A stretch of DNA of 64,000 bases from CAZUAQ01 sp964618455 (GTDB lineage Bacteria > Planctomycetota > Phycisphaerae > UBA1845 > PWPN01): positions 55,628 through 119,627 of the forward strand of contig CAZUAQ010000015.1 in assembly GCA_964618455.1 (NCBI GenBank), in the 5' to 3' direction. Within the stretch, counting starts at the first letter, position 1. Each line of letters begins with the position of its first letter. Below are positions 51,968 to 60,070 of the stretch, piece by piece. Under the pieces are notes generated by a model. The model saw nothing but the letters and a program-made list of their open reading frames with translations. It did not search any database and had not been told where the DNA came from. Position numbers and translations under genes: made by a program.

Positions 51968-54319
51968 ATGATGAGCAAGACACGATCTGTTGTTTGGGTA
52001 TTCTCGACAGCTCAACTGCTGATCAGCGTCGGCATGGGATTTGCCGAAGATCATCCCCTGCGTGAAGAGATCGCCGACCTCCAACAGGAACCTAAGGCCG
52101 CCGCCTACGCCGGCTGGCTGGACTACCTGCTCACCGAGGCGCAACGGAACGCGACGGACGAGAGCGAGACGAAACTGACGGAATGGGTTCGGCGGATCCA
52201 GGCCGGCGACGATCCGCTCCCTTCCCAGCGCGGCTACTTTGAATGGGCGTATCTCTCGCGGGTTGATGGTCGCGGTCAGCCGTTGATGATCGCCGTGCCG
52301 CTCGATTACGACGCTGCGCGATCGTGGCCACTCGTGGTCTACCTTCACGGGTACGGGGGCGACCATCGCGGCCATGGCCCGAAGGTGCTTCCCTACAACA
52401 AGCCGTTCATCCAGGTCTGGGTCTACGGCCGGGCGCGCGGTGGAGGGTACCTCGGTCTGGGCGAGGTTGACGTGCTGGAAGCGATTGATTTCGTGTCCCG
52501 CCATTGGAATATCGACCCGGATCGGCACCACTTGCTCGGTGGCAGCATGGGCGGCTCCGGCGTGCTGCGAATCGCGACGCGCCACCCGCATCGGTTCGCC
52601 TCGGCCCGCCCCTTGGCGGTCTCGGGGCTCGAGTTCCCGATGGAGAACCTCGTCAACCTGCCGGTGCTCACGATCCACGGCGGATTCGATGAGATCATCC
52701 CGCAGATCATGATGCTCTCGGCCTTCGAGCGCTGGCGCGCGCAAGGCGGACCGACGGCCTGGTACATTGACGATGCGCACGGGCACGGCGCGCGGAATTC
52801 GAAACCGACGATGGCCGATTTCGAAGAAGTCTGCCTGGCGCATCGGCGCGCGTTGGATGTCTTCCAGATTCGTTACACCGCCTTGGACGAAGTCGCCCAC
52901 GGAGCATACTGGGCGTTCGTCGAAGAATGGGGGCCGGAGGGCAAACCGGCCCATCTGAATCTCCGCATGACGCGGGCGAATACCCTTTTCGCGTCACTCG
53001 AGAACGTGGATACCGCACGCCTGGACATGACGCTAGCCCCGGTGGATCGCACCCAGGCGTTGACCGTCCTCTGCGAGGGGCAACTCCCACTGGTGCAGGC
53101 GCCTCCCCTGCCGGACACACTGTACCTCACGCGATCCTCACGCGGGCCTTCGGGCATGGGCTGGTCGCTTCAAGCCGAAATCCCGGAGAAGCCTGACTAT
53201 CGGCTGCATGCGCCCGGCGGCGCGCAGCTGCTGTACTCCGGTGAACCGCTGATGATCGTCTACGGCACCGCCGCCTGGGGCGAACGGAACGAGGCATTGC
53301 GCCGCGTGGCGGAACTGGCGTCGTTGTCGACCATCGGCGCCTGGCCGCCGGACGAACCCAAGCGCGGCGGATGGCCTGCCTACCACATGCCGTACGGCCG
53401 CCACCCGGTCAAAGCCGATCATGAGGTCACCGAGGAGGACATTCAGAATCACAACCTGCTGCTGCTTGGCGATCCCCGCCACAACGCGTTGATCCAGCGG
53501 ATTCAGAAGCAGTTGCCGATCCAGTTGAACGGCACACATGTGCGTAGCAACGACGGTCATGCGTGGTCGTTCGACGGGGCCATCTTCGGTCTGCTCCATT
53601 ACAACCCGCTCGCGCCGCATCGACTGATTTACTGGGTGGCGGCAGACGAGACCGAGGACTATGGGCCGGGCACGATGTCACCCGCCACGACGCTCATGGA
53701 TATCCAGGCCAAGGAGACCGCCCCGCCGGACTTCCTGATGCTGGGAAACGGACAACGGGATCTGCTTTCGGCCCGCCGGTTCGACAGCCGGTGGCGTTGG
53801 GAGGCAGGCTACGGGGAGTCGCCCTGGTTCCATCAATCGATCGACATTCTCGGCTCAAACGGGCTTTTCCTCGCGCACGTGCTGCGTCGAGCCGCCGGGA
53901 CCGACTTCGCCCTGACGCGTGGACAGGACTGGAGCGCCATGCAACTGCGCGCCCGTGGCGGTGTCACGCGGCTGGCGGACGTGCGCGCGATGTTCTACCA
54001 CAAGCTCTTCGCCCGCATGACGCTGAACGGCCGGGAACTGTCGGACCTCCACCGGCACATGAAGGACGTGGCCTCCTCCCCCGAACCGCTGGCGTTCGGG
54101 CACTGGAAAGACCTCGGCAGGTTCGTGCCGGATCCGGGCGACGCTCCCATCCGTCCCGTCGCGCGCTACACGATCGCCATGCCGAACCGGGAGATCTTCT
54201 CTCTGGCCCGGTACACGCGAGTCGATCCGGGGAGTTTTGAACTGGTGGACATCACGCTGCGTGACGCATGGATTCGCTACGCCCGGGACGTGCTCAGAAC
54301 GGCCGGCGAGACGCCTTAG
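51968..54319 (+). CDS. Large exported alpha/beta hydrolase (prolyl-oligopeptidase/esterase type)
   Basis: A signal segment (VVWVFSTAQLLISVGMGFAE) is followed by a helical region and an alpha/beta hydrolase domain with LVVYLHGYGGD, the nucleophile elbow LLGGSMGGSG (Ser near residue 194), and a late FDEIIP/DDAHGHG that could give Asp and His. The C-terminal ~430 residues contain beta-rich domains with YTRVDPGSFELVDI. Such proteins in planctomycetes are predicted carbohydrate esterases or peptidases. The ATG at 51968 is the second of overlapping starts (MMSK); no strong ribosome site is visible. It is 783 residues and is the last chromosomal gene before the tRNA junction. Confidence 0.78.
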   Translation: MMSKTRSVVWVFSTAQLLISVGMGFAEDHPLREEIADLQQEPKAAAYAGWLDYLLTEAQRNATDESETKLTEWVRRIQAGDDPLPSQRGYFEWAYLSRVDGRGQPLMIAVPLDYDAARSWPLVVYLHGYGGDHRGHGPKVLPYNKPFIQVWVYGRARGGGYLGLGEVDVLEAIDFVSRHWNIDPDRHHLLGGSMGGSGVLRIATRHPHRFASARPLAVSGLEFPMENLVNLPVLTIHGGFDEIIPQIMMLSAFERWRAQGGPTAWYIDDAHGHGARNSKPTMADFEEVCLAHRRALDVFQIRYTALDEVAHGAYWAFVEEWGPEGKPAHLNLRMTRANTLFASLENVDTARLDMTLAPVDRTQALTVLCEGQLPLVQAPPLPDTLYLTRSSRGPSGMGWSLQAEIPEKPDYRLHAPGGAQLLYSGEPLMIVYGTAAWGERNEALRRVAELASLSTIGAWPPDEPKRGGWPAYHMPYGRHPVKADHEVTEEDIQNHNLLLLGDPRHNALIQRIQKQLPIQLNGTHVRSNDGHAWSFDGAIFGLLHYNPLAPHRLIYWVAADETEDYGPGTMSPATTLMDIQAKETAPPDFLMLGNGQRDLLSARRFDSRWRWEAGYGESPWFHQSIDILGSNGLFLAHVLRRAAGTDFALTRGQDWSAMQLRARGGVTRLADVRAMFYHKLFARMTLNGRELSDLHRHMKDVASSPEPLAFGHWKDLGRFVPDPGDAPIRPVARYTIAMPNREIFSLARYTRVDPGSFELVDITLRDAWIRYARDVLRTAGETP

Positions 54320-54389
54320 CAGGGACTCCCGGTCATTCGACGAGGCGGCTGAGCACGTCCATCCCGTTGCAGGCCCGCAGGGAAGCCGC

Positions 54390-54417
54390 TTGACGAGGCG
54401 ACTCGTCCTCCGATAAT
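54390..54417 (+). promoter_or_regulatory. Promoter of the interrupted tRNA-Gly
   Basis: TTGACG (54390-54395), 16-nt spacer, GATAAT (54412-54417). The predicted start near 54424 is ~20 nt before the tRNA 5' end. Because the tRNA is cut short, the transcript would continue into the integrase gene at 54584. Confidence 0.5.
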
Positions 54418-54445
54418 GAGAGTGCTCAGCCGAGAGTTCGGCCGC

Positions 54446-54475
54446 GCGGGCGTAATTCAGTGGTAGAATGCCAGC
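54446..54475 (+). tRNA. Truncated tRNA-Gly, 5' half only (integration junction)
   Basis: The 30 bases start GCGGGCGTA, then the D-arm ATTCAGTGGTAGAAT and the 5' anticodon strand CCAGC. These fit a tRNA-Gly(GCC)-type gene exactly as far as the anticodon loop. After 54475 the sequence (GCACCGCAACCCCC) has neither a loop with a Gly anticodon nor the 3' stems, and no 3' half is found in the window. The break therefore falls at the anticodon loop, a classic target site of tyrosine integrases. I infer that this is the chromosomal side of the left attachment site; the anticodon itself is not visible. Confidence 0.75.
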
Positions 54476-54495
54476 GCACCGCAACCCCCTTCCTC

Positions 54496-54523
54496 TTGAC
54501 CACGATACCCCATTCTGTAAAAT
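54496..54523 (+). promoter_or_regulatory. Candidate element-encoded promoter before the integrase
   Basis: TTGACC (54496-54501), a 16-nt spacer and TAAAAT (54518-54523) lie inside the element, 60 bp before the integrase ATG. A nearby AT-rich run (ataatatgtaaagaaataa) follows. Confidence 0.4.
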
Positions 54524-54583
54524 AATATGTAAAGAAATAATGCGAGGCGTATACCACTTTATGCCACCTTTAGGAGTCCTGCT

Positions 54584-55990
54584 ATGGTCAAGCGACGTGG
54601 ACGCGAGCGCAAACCGGACTACGTGACTTCGTGGGGTGAGAAGATCGAAGGCGCCTATCTATCCACCGATAAGCGCCTGCGACCCATCGGCAAGGCAACC
54701 CCTGCCTTCGGTGGTGAAGAGCGCATAGCGGTTGCCAAGTTTCGACGATGGCAGGCAGAGCAGAGCGACCGACTACCGAAGGTCATACCAGACGATGCGA
54801 CCGACGTAGAGCGCGCCAAGATGATATCGCAGGGGCGCGTCAAGGATATTATCGAGTCCGAGCGCCTGGACGATATCGACGGCATCCGGTCATTGCTCGA
54901 AGCGGAAAAGGAAAGACTCCGCAACCTGATATTGAGCGACCCCCAACAGGCAGCAATCGAATTGCGGATACCCGATCTTGCCGAGCGCCAACCCAAACGC
55001 GAGAAACCGGACAAGACCCTTGCCGAGTTAGGCGCCCTCTACATCGCCAACAAACGCAACAAACAAGGCAAACCCCTTGGCGCCAAGTATCGCAAGAATT
55101 CGGCGAAGTGGTGGGAAGATTTCTTGAAGTCCTGCGGAGTGACATACGCTCGCGATATCACCGATGATATGATCCAACGCTACAACGATGAAGTAATGGC
55201 AGAATTCGACGCAGGCAAGTCACCCGCTTACGTCCGTAACCGCTTTGCCTGCGTCTGCGCCATTCTGAATTATGGTATTCAACGAACGAAGGACAAAAAG
55301 GAATTGCGGCGCGTCTTGGATGAATGCGCTATCTTCACCCCTCCCGCCGAAATCAACGACCCCAAACCCATAAAGGCAGAGCATTTCCGCGCCTTGCTTG
55401 ATATCGCCAAACCACGCGAGCGCTGTTGTCTGCTACTCGGTTTGAATTGCCTCATGCACGGTGGTGAAGTGGTATCGACCGAGAAAAAGAGCATAGACCT
55501 TGAAGCGCGGACCCTATCGGCCCGACGATCAAAGACGCAGCATCCAAGAGTAGCGCATCTATGGCAACGGACTTGCGACGAAATATCCGCATACCTTGCC
55601 GACAATCCCAACCGCTCTAAGTATCTTTTTGTGAGTCGGACGGGAGCTGCCCTAACGTCTGAAATGTTGCGGCAACGGATCGTAACCCTACGCAAGAATG
55701 CCAATCTGCCGGACTACGTTACGTTTGAAGGTCTGAGAGACGCAGGGTATACGATTGGGGAAGAAGTGGACGCCCACCATGTCAAGTATGTTGCCGGTCA
55801 TTCTACTGGCATGAATGATAAGTATGTCCTGAGACAAGCGACTAACAAAAAGGTCGTTGCTGTTTGCGAAGCAATCGAAGCGCATTTCTTCGGAGCGGAA
55901 GAAAAAGAGACCGCCGACGAAACGGAGAAACCCAAACCCAAGCGGAAGAAAAAGACCGCCAGCAAGAAAACCCCAAAGGGCAAGAAATGA
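54584..55990 (+). CDS. Divergent tyrosine recombinase (integrase)
   Basis: AGGAG lies 7 nt before the ATG. An N-terminal ~135 residues precede a SAM-like core-binding domain (~143-250, TLAELGALYIANKRNKQGK). The catalytic domain starts near 270. The usual first Arg is replaced (LNCLMHGGEVV, residues 286-296, His/Gly where GLRxGE has Arg). The KT box RRSKTQHPRVAHLW (~312-325) is kept. Box II reads FEGLRDAGYT, with Glu for His and Asp after the Arg (Arg385), then AGHSTGMNDKYV gives His406 and Tyr414. The pattern fits a planctomycete integrase group that lacks Arg-I. A Lys-rich tail ends the 468 residues. It sits 109 bp inside the attachment junction, so it probably integrates the element. Confidence 0.82.
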   Translation: MVKRRGRERKPDYVTSWGEKIEGAYLSTDKRLRPIGKATPAFGGEERIAVAKFRRWQAEQSDRLPKVIPDDATDVERAKMISQGRVKDIIESERLDDIDGIRSLLEAEKERLRNLILSDPQQAAIELRIPDLAERQPKREKPDKTLAELGALYIANKRNKQGKPLGAKYRKNSAKWWEDFLKSCGVTYARDITDDMIQRYNDEVMAEFDAGKSPAYVRNRFACVCAILNYGIQRTKDKKELRRVLDECAIFTPPAEINDPKPIKAEHFRALLDIAKPRERCCLLLGLNCLMHGGEVVSTEKKSIDLEARTLSARRSKTQHPRVAHLWQRTCDEISAYLADNPNRSKYLFVSRTGAALTSEMLRQRIVTLRKNANLPDYVTFEGLRDAGYTIGEEVDAHHVKYVAGHSTGMNDKYVLRQATNKKVVAVCEAIEAHFFGAEEKETADETEKPKPKRKKKTASKKTPKGKK

Positions 55991-56104
55991 CCACCGCGCA
56001 AGGAATGACCCACTCAGGAGCATAAGGCAGGTTTGCTAAGTCCCAGCATTCTTGCCGCATTCGTCCGCGAGTGGGTCGATTTCCAGAGAAGTTTTCCACC
56101 ACCA

Positions 56105-56539
56105 TTATACCGCGTCCTCGGTCCTCATCCCTTCCGCGAAGTCGATATATCCATGATCGCGGACTAACCCTAACGCATCCGTCAACGTCCACCTCTTGCG
56201 AACCACCACGTCAAACGCTTTGTAATAGCGCTCGCAAGGGTAATACCTTTCCATCCGCGCTGCCCAATCCGCAACCCACCCCTTGTATTCCAACCAACTA
56301 TGGTTGGTCCGGACGATGCTGCCTTGTCCGTCTTTCGCATCTAACCAACCATTGACCACGCGCCACCCTCGCCGCTTCTTATTCCACAAGGCGCAGGCAA
56401 GGTAATAGGTGATTTCGTGGCAATTACTCGCGTCCGCGCTCGGCTTCCGCTTTGGATGCAATCTGCGAAGATGACGCAGAACGGAAAGGGGTCTGCAATC
56501 GTCATCGTCACCGTAAACGTAAACAGGTATCTCGCTCAT
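56105..56539 (-). CDS. Hypothetical phage protein
   Basis: I do not recognise this 144-residue protein. It is rich in Trp, Tyr and Arg (ARMERYYPCERYYKAFDVVV, KKRRGWRVVNGWL) and has an acidic N-terminus (YVYGDDDDC). No transmembrane segment or HTH is visible. It lies between the integrase and the serine recombinase on the opposite strand, with no good ribosome site before 56539. A small early or accessory phage protein is a reasonable guess. Confidence 0.5.
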   Translation of the reverse strand: MSEIPVYVYGDDDDCRPLSVLRHLRRLHPKRKPSADASNCHEITYYLACALWNKKRRGWRVVNGWLDAKDGQGSIVRTNHSWLEYKGWVADWAARMERYYPCERYYKAFDVVVRKRWTLTDALGLVRDHGYIDFAEGMRTEDAV

Positions 56540-56792
56540 TCCCTAACGATACCAAACCGCAGACCCACCGCCAAACCCCCATATTCACCGCCTGGCGGTC
56601 TCCACGACCACCGATAGACCAATCAGACCACGACCACCACAAAACCCGCCAGAATGCCCCTATTCGCGTCTGGAGCAAAGGGTAAATTCTTACCGATTTC
56701 CGCTGATTTCTTGGCGCTTTTCGCTTGGCGTGGGACCGATTTTCGGGCCTCGTGTAGGTATCGCGGTATGGTCCGCGCAGGAGTCCCAACCA

Positions 56793-57398
56793 ATGGCAAA
56801 ACAGAAACCGAAGGTAGGTTGTTACGTCCGCGTCAGTACGCGAGACAAACAGACAACCGCGTCACAACGTCAGGTCATCCGACAATGGGCAAAGACCCAC
56901 CACGTCAACGCCGCTCATATCCGTTGGTATGAAGACAAGAAAAGCGGCAAGGATACCGACCGCCAGCAACTACAGAAACTACTCCACGCCGTCGAGTTAG
57001 GACGCATTGACTGCCTTGTGGTCCATGACCTAAGCAGACTCGCCAGAAATACGCAGGACGGTCTAAGATTGCTCGCCACCCTCTGCGAAAAAGGTATCCG
57101 CGTGGTCTCGGTGACGGAGAATATCGACTTCGGTAGTAGCGCCGGACAACTAATCGCAACTATCCTCCTCGCGGTTGCTCAATTCGACCGCGAGACCCGA
57201 AACGAAAAGATAAGGGCAGGCATTGCCGCAAGACGCGAGCAAGGGAAACCCATCGGACGCAAGCGCGATGAAAAGACCCATACGAAGGTACGCAAACTGT
57301 ATGACTCAGGGGTGGGAGTGACCGAGATAGCGGAAAGAATGGAAACCACCCGCCAGAATGTCTATCGAATTCTCAATCTAACAAAGGATGCCGCCTAA
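56793..57398 (+). CDS. Serine recombinase of the resolvase/invertase family
   Basis: The start at 56793 has AGGAG 9 nt upstream and gives MAKQKPKVGCYVRVSTRDKQ, with the catalytic Ser at residue 15 in the RVST box. The second active-site Arg cluster is VVHDLSRLARNTQDG. The long E-helix segment follows (LLAVAQFDRETRNEKIRAGI). The C-terminal Hin-type HTH is at ~162-195 (DSGVGVTEIAERMETTRQNV). It is 201 residues, typical of small resolvases/invertases. It might resolve multimers, invert a segment or control other phage genes. The last ~35 residues are almost the same as the end of the HNH protein at 59175. A strong terminator follows at 57432. Confidence 0.92.
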   Translation: MAKQKPKVGCYVRVSTRDKQTTASQRQVIRQWAKTHHVNAAHIRWYEDKKSGKDTDRQQLQKLLHAVELGRIDCLVVHDLSRLARNTQDGLRLLATLCEKGIRVVSVTENIDFGSSAGQLIATILLAVAQFDRETRNEKIRAGIAARREQGKPIGRKRDEKTHTKVRKLYDSGVGVTEIAERMETTRQNVYRILNLTKDAA

Positions 57399-57431
57399 CC
57401 TACGCGGAATACTTCAGTATTCTTTACTCTC

Positions 57432-57480
57432 AGGCGCCTTGCCCCTCCAAGGATGACTTTCCAGCAAGGCGCCTATTTTT
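57432..57480 (+). terminator. Strong intrinsic terminator after the serine recombinase
   Basis: Perfect 11-bp arms AGGCGCCTTGC (57432-57442) and GCAAGGCGCCT (57464-57474) are followed by ATTTTT. It isolates the recombinase gene from the tail-terminator-like gene, whose open frame begins at the next base. Confidence 0.88.
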
Positions 57481-58227
57481 ATGCGCCAAGCGGAAGGAAT
57501 GATAACCGCCAACGTCGAATACCAGACTATGGCGTATCAATCAAACATCATCGGACTAATGGAAGCAATTCAGGCGCTACTACAAAGCAACCTAATTGCA
57601 GAGATACAGACCACCCAACCAATCCAAGCGGGAGACGAATATATCACCGTCACCGATACCGCCTGTTATGATGACGGTGACGAGATAATCCTTTATGACT
57701 CCCAAGCAACCGGAGAATATGAAGCATACCCACGCGCAGTAATCGTCAAACCCGACAATCAACTATTCCTCTCCGCGCCAATCACCACAGACATAACAAC
57801 CGCCACCATTCAGAAAACCCTATCAGGGCAACCACTCCACAATATCTACATAGGGCATCCGCCCGTCATTCAACGATACCCAACGATCCTGATTGACGGC
57901 AATGTCATCGAAGACCAACCGTATACCCTTGGTGGTGGTTATCGCGTCAGATACGGTCTGACAGTCTCCGTATTCACCGAAGCCACCACCTACCAAGACG
58001 CTCACCGCCTGGCGTGGGACTTCGCCAAACGAATAGAGCAAGTCCTAACCCGCCAGATCAATCCGTCATCCTGCCAGACAGTTTATAACAGCGGCATTAT
58101 CGACATAACCCAAGACGCGCAGCATAACGATAACTCAGTCCTAAAGGTTGTCCATGTCCACTACTTCGCGGATGAAATGATAATGCGCTATAGAAATGAA
58201 ATGCCCGTCAATCTCAGCATCTATTGA
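57481..58227 (+). CDS. Phage tail-terminator/neck-like protein
   Basis: The 248-residue frame has possible starts at 57481, 57499 and 57529, none with a well-spaced ribosome site. After a helical N-terminus there is a beta segment (DEYITVTDTACYDDGDEIIL). The later part, RYPTILIDGNVIEDQPYTLG followed by YRVRYGLTVSVFTEATTYQD and a C-terminal helix, follows the layout of tail-completion/terminator proteins (short beta sheet with flanking helices). The assignment is by pattern only. It is convergent with the four-HTH gene, overlapping its 3' end by 7 bp. It lies apart from the minus-strand head cluster. Confidence 0.5.
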   Translation: MRQAEGMITANVEYQTMAYQSNIIGLMEAIQALLQSNLIAEIQTTQPIQAGDEYITVTDTACYDDGDEIILYDSQATGEYEAYPRAVIVKPDNQLFLSAPITTDITTATIQKTLSGQPLHNIYIGHPPVIQRYPTILIDGNVIEDQPYTLGGGYRVRYGLTVSVFTEATTYQDAHRLAWDFAKRIEQVLTRQINPSSCQTVYNSGIIDITQDAQHNDNSVLKVVHVHYFADEMIMRYRNEMPVNLSIY

Positions 58228-59069
58228 GTAGCAACGTAACAGACCTTGAGCGCCGTATCCTGCGCCAATGACAGACCGCCGTTGTGATACTCCCACCGAT
58301 ACCGAAACTCCTCAACCGAAACCAAGTCCCGCAACAAGTAAGATTGACCACAAGAGCAAGTCATAACGTCATGGAAATAGCAATTCTCAGCGTCCTGCCG
58401 CTCCTCAGGGACTTTGACAGATATAGACCGATGACAAAACAGACAACCTATTTCAATAACCAATGGACCACGCGGACGGGCCGAGACGCAGCGCGTATGC
58501 TCGCGGACAATAGGAATACAGACCCCAATCTGACGAGAAATGCGCTCCAATGACCAACCGTCCGCGCGTAATTGTCGCATACGCTCTGCCTTTTGGTCCG
58601 TTATCAATGGCGCCTTCGGCTTCACAACAACATCGGCGGTATACTCGCGGATGATCCGCGCTGAGCATTGATATTCCGCTGCAATCGTTGAAACGGAAAA
58701 CCCTTCAGCGCGAAGATGCCGTATGCAGGCAATGTCATCCTTGCTCAAGGTCTCTCTAAGCTCCACCGTATAGCGCGTGACTGTTGCCATTGCTCGGCCC
58801 GTAAGTCGTGCAATCTCAGCAACCACGACGCCCGCGCGTCTCAAGTCCTGCATGCGCTTTATCTCGGCTTCGGTTACATTGTCAATAGAGCGCGGTGGTC
58901 GTGGTTTGCGTTGTGGTCTGCGTTGTTGTGGTGGTGGTATGTCTCCCGCATACTTGGCAATGGTCATCGGTGATACGCCGACTTCATCGGCAATGCCTCT
59001 TACCGTTACGCCTTGCCGTCGCAGATCGCGCATACGCTCTATGGTATCTTGTGGTATGATCTTGGGCAT
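58221..59069 (-). CDS. Four tandem Hin-type HTH units plus C-terminal zinc ribbon
   Basis: The 282 residues hold four HTH repeats at about 10-43, 70-103, 113-146 and 161-194. Each follows the pattern xxMRxLRxxGxxVxxIAxxxGVxxxTVxxYT (for example MRDLRRQGVTVRGIADEVGV). Basic, Pro-rich linkers of 10-27 residues separate them. The C-terminus has a zinc-type Cys set (C209-x2-C212, then C238-x-C240) in CLFCH and CSCGQS. I know of no named family with this array; the HTH type is that of Hin/resolvase C-terminal domains. It should bind DNA, possibly over an extended or repeated site. It is divergent from the HNH gene (105 bp) and convergent with the tail-like gene. Confidence 0.75.
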   Translation of the reverse strand: MPKIIPQDTIERMRDLRRQGVTVRGIADEVGVSPMTIAKYAGDIPPPQQRRPQRKPRPPRSIDNVTEAEIKRMQDLRRAGVVVAEIARLTGRAMATVTRYTVELRETLSKDDIACIRHLRAEGFSVSTIAAEYQCSARIIREYTADVVVKPKAPLITDQKAERMRQLRADGWSLERISRQIGVCIPIVREHTRCVSARPRGPLVIEIGCLFCHRSISVKVPEERQDAENCYFHDVMTCSCGQSYLLRDLVSVEEFRYRWEYHNGGLSLAQDTALKVCYVATQ

Positions 59070-59152
59070 CTACCAACATTCACCACGCCCTAACGTCATA
59101 CCTTCAGGCAATCACGAATTCAACAAAAAGTCAGAATGCGCCAATGAAAACG

Positions 59153-59169
59153 CAACTACGTTGTATAAT
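59153..59169 (+). promoter_or_regulatory. Promoter/operator candidate of the HNH gene
   Basis: A perfect TATAAT (59164-59169) ends six bases before the ATG at 59175, so the transcript would begin at or near the start codon (leaderless). The dyad CAACTACGTTG (59153-59163) directly abuts the -10 box and could be an operator. There is no good -35. Confidence 0.4.
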
Positions 59170-59174
59170 GATGG

Positions 59175-59648
59175 ATGAAGACTAATAAACAACGCTTTGA
59201 AGATACAAGGGAACTGAAGCGCTTATGCGTTGACTACCTTGGCGGCGCCTGCGCTCGTTGTGGACATACTGACGAGATATCAGACGTATTCGACTTCCAC
59301 CACAAGACGGACAAACAGCATAATCTCTCAGAACTCATATCGCGCAGCGCTGCGTCCCGGTCACGTCCAATGATAATCACCCCTCGCATTCAGGATGAGT
59401 TAGATAAATGCGAAGTGGTATGCAGTAATTGTCACCGACGCATAACGTATCTGCATAAAGTCGAACGACTCGCCCAAGGTCTACCTATCTACGAAGGTAT
59501 CAAAGGACGGTCACGCGATACGATAAAGCACGATGCCGTCGCGAAACTACGTAAGGCAGGCGTAGGCGTGACTGACATAGCAACCGCAATGAAGACGACA
59601 AGGCAGAATGTCTATCGCATACTCGCAATGGACGCGGCGTCCGCGTGA
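59175..59648 (+). CDS. HNH endonuclease fused to a Hin-type HTH
   Basis: The zinc-stabilised HNH domain spans residues ~22-92: CARC (26-29), VFDFHHKTD with the catalytic His pair (42-43), and CSNCHRR (83-89). The C-terminal HTH (~117-150, KAGVGVTDIATAMKTTRQNV) closely matches the end of the serine recombinase, also at DNA level (both have CAGAATGTCTATCG). Phage HNH proteins of this size act as homing or nicking endonucleases. It is 157 residues. No ribosome site is visible; the -10 box sits next to the ATG. The gene points away from the four-HTH gene. Confidence 0.85.
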   Translation: MKTNKQRFEDTRELKRLCVDYLGGACARCGHTDEISDVFDFHHKTDKQHNLSELISRSAASRSRPMIITPRIQDELDKCEVVCSNCHRRITYLHKVERLAQGLPIYEGIKGRSRDTIKHDAVAKLRKAGVGVTDIATAMKTTRQNVYRILAMDAASA

Positions 59649-60070
59649 CCCCACCCCGCAACCTCTCATAGAACCCATATATTCATACTGTCTTCGGCAG
59701 GACAAGCGATTAGAACTATCTGCCGTGCCAGCGTTGGACTATACCCACCATTGGCGGCAAATACGTAGGACAGATAGACCCACTTTGCGCGCTCTGGCGC
59801 TGGCTACATACCAATGGCGCCGAAAACCCCTATAAACAAAGGGTTTTGTGCATTAGTCCCGATTAGAACTGTCATACTTCTACGCAGAACGCCAACGGAA
59901 ACATACCACGCGCCAACGAAACGCAGACGCGAGACCCGGCAGAGCGCGACGAATGAACCCGATAGAACCTTGCGGAATTCTGTGCCCTCGGGGGGTGGAT
60001 TGCGACGGGCGCCCCTTGCCCCCCAGGTAATTTTTTACCCGTATCGCAAGGGTGGACGTGGACACAGATT
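59649..60070. other. Gap between HNH gene and head cluster, with a hairpin
   Basis: There are open frames on the plus strand (59608-59835 and 59814-60149), but they overlap the flanking genes and show no domain or ribosome site, so I leave them out. AAAACCC (59823-59829) and GGGTTTT (59841-59847) form a short stem with an 11-nt loop that could terminate transcripts from either side. Confidence 0.45.

Noticed and set aside
54446..54584. A tRNA-Gly gene interrupted by a self-splicing intron
   Set aside because: No 3' half of the tRNA follows within the window and the next sequence leads straight into an integrase gene with its own ribosome site; integration explains the break better.
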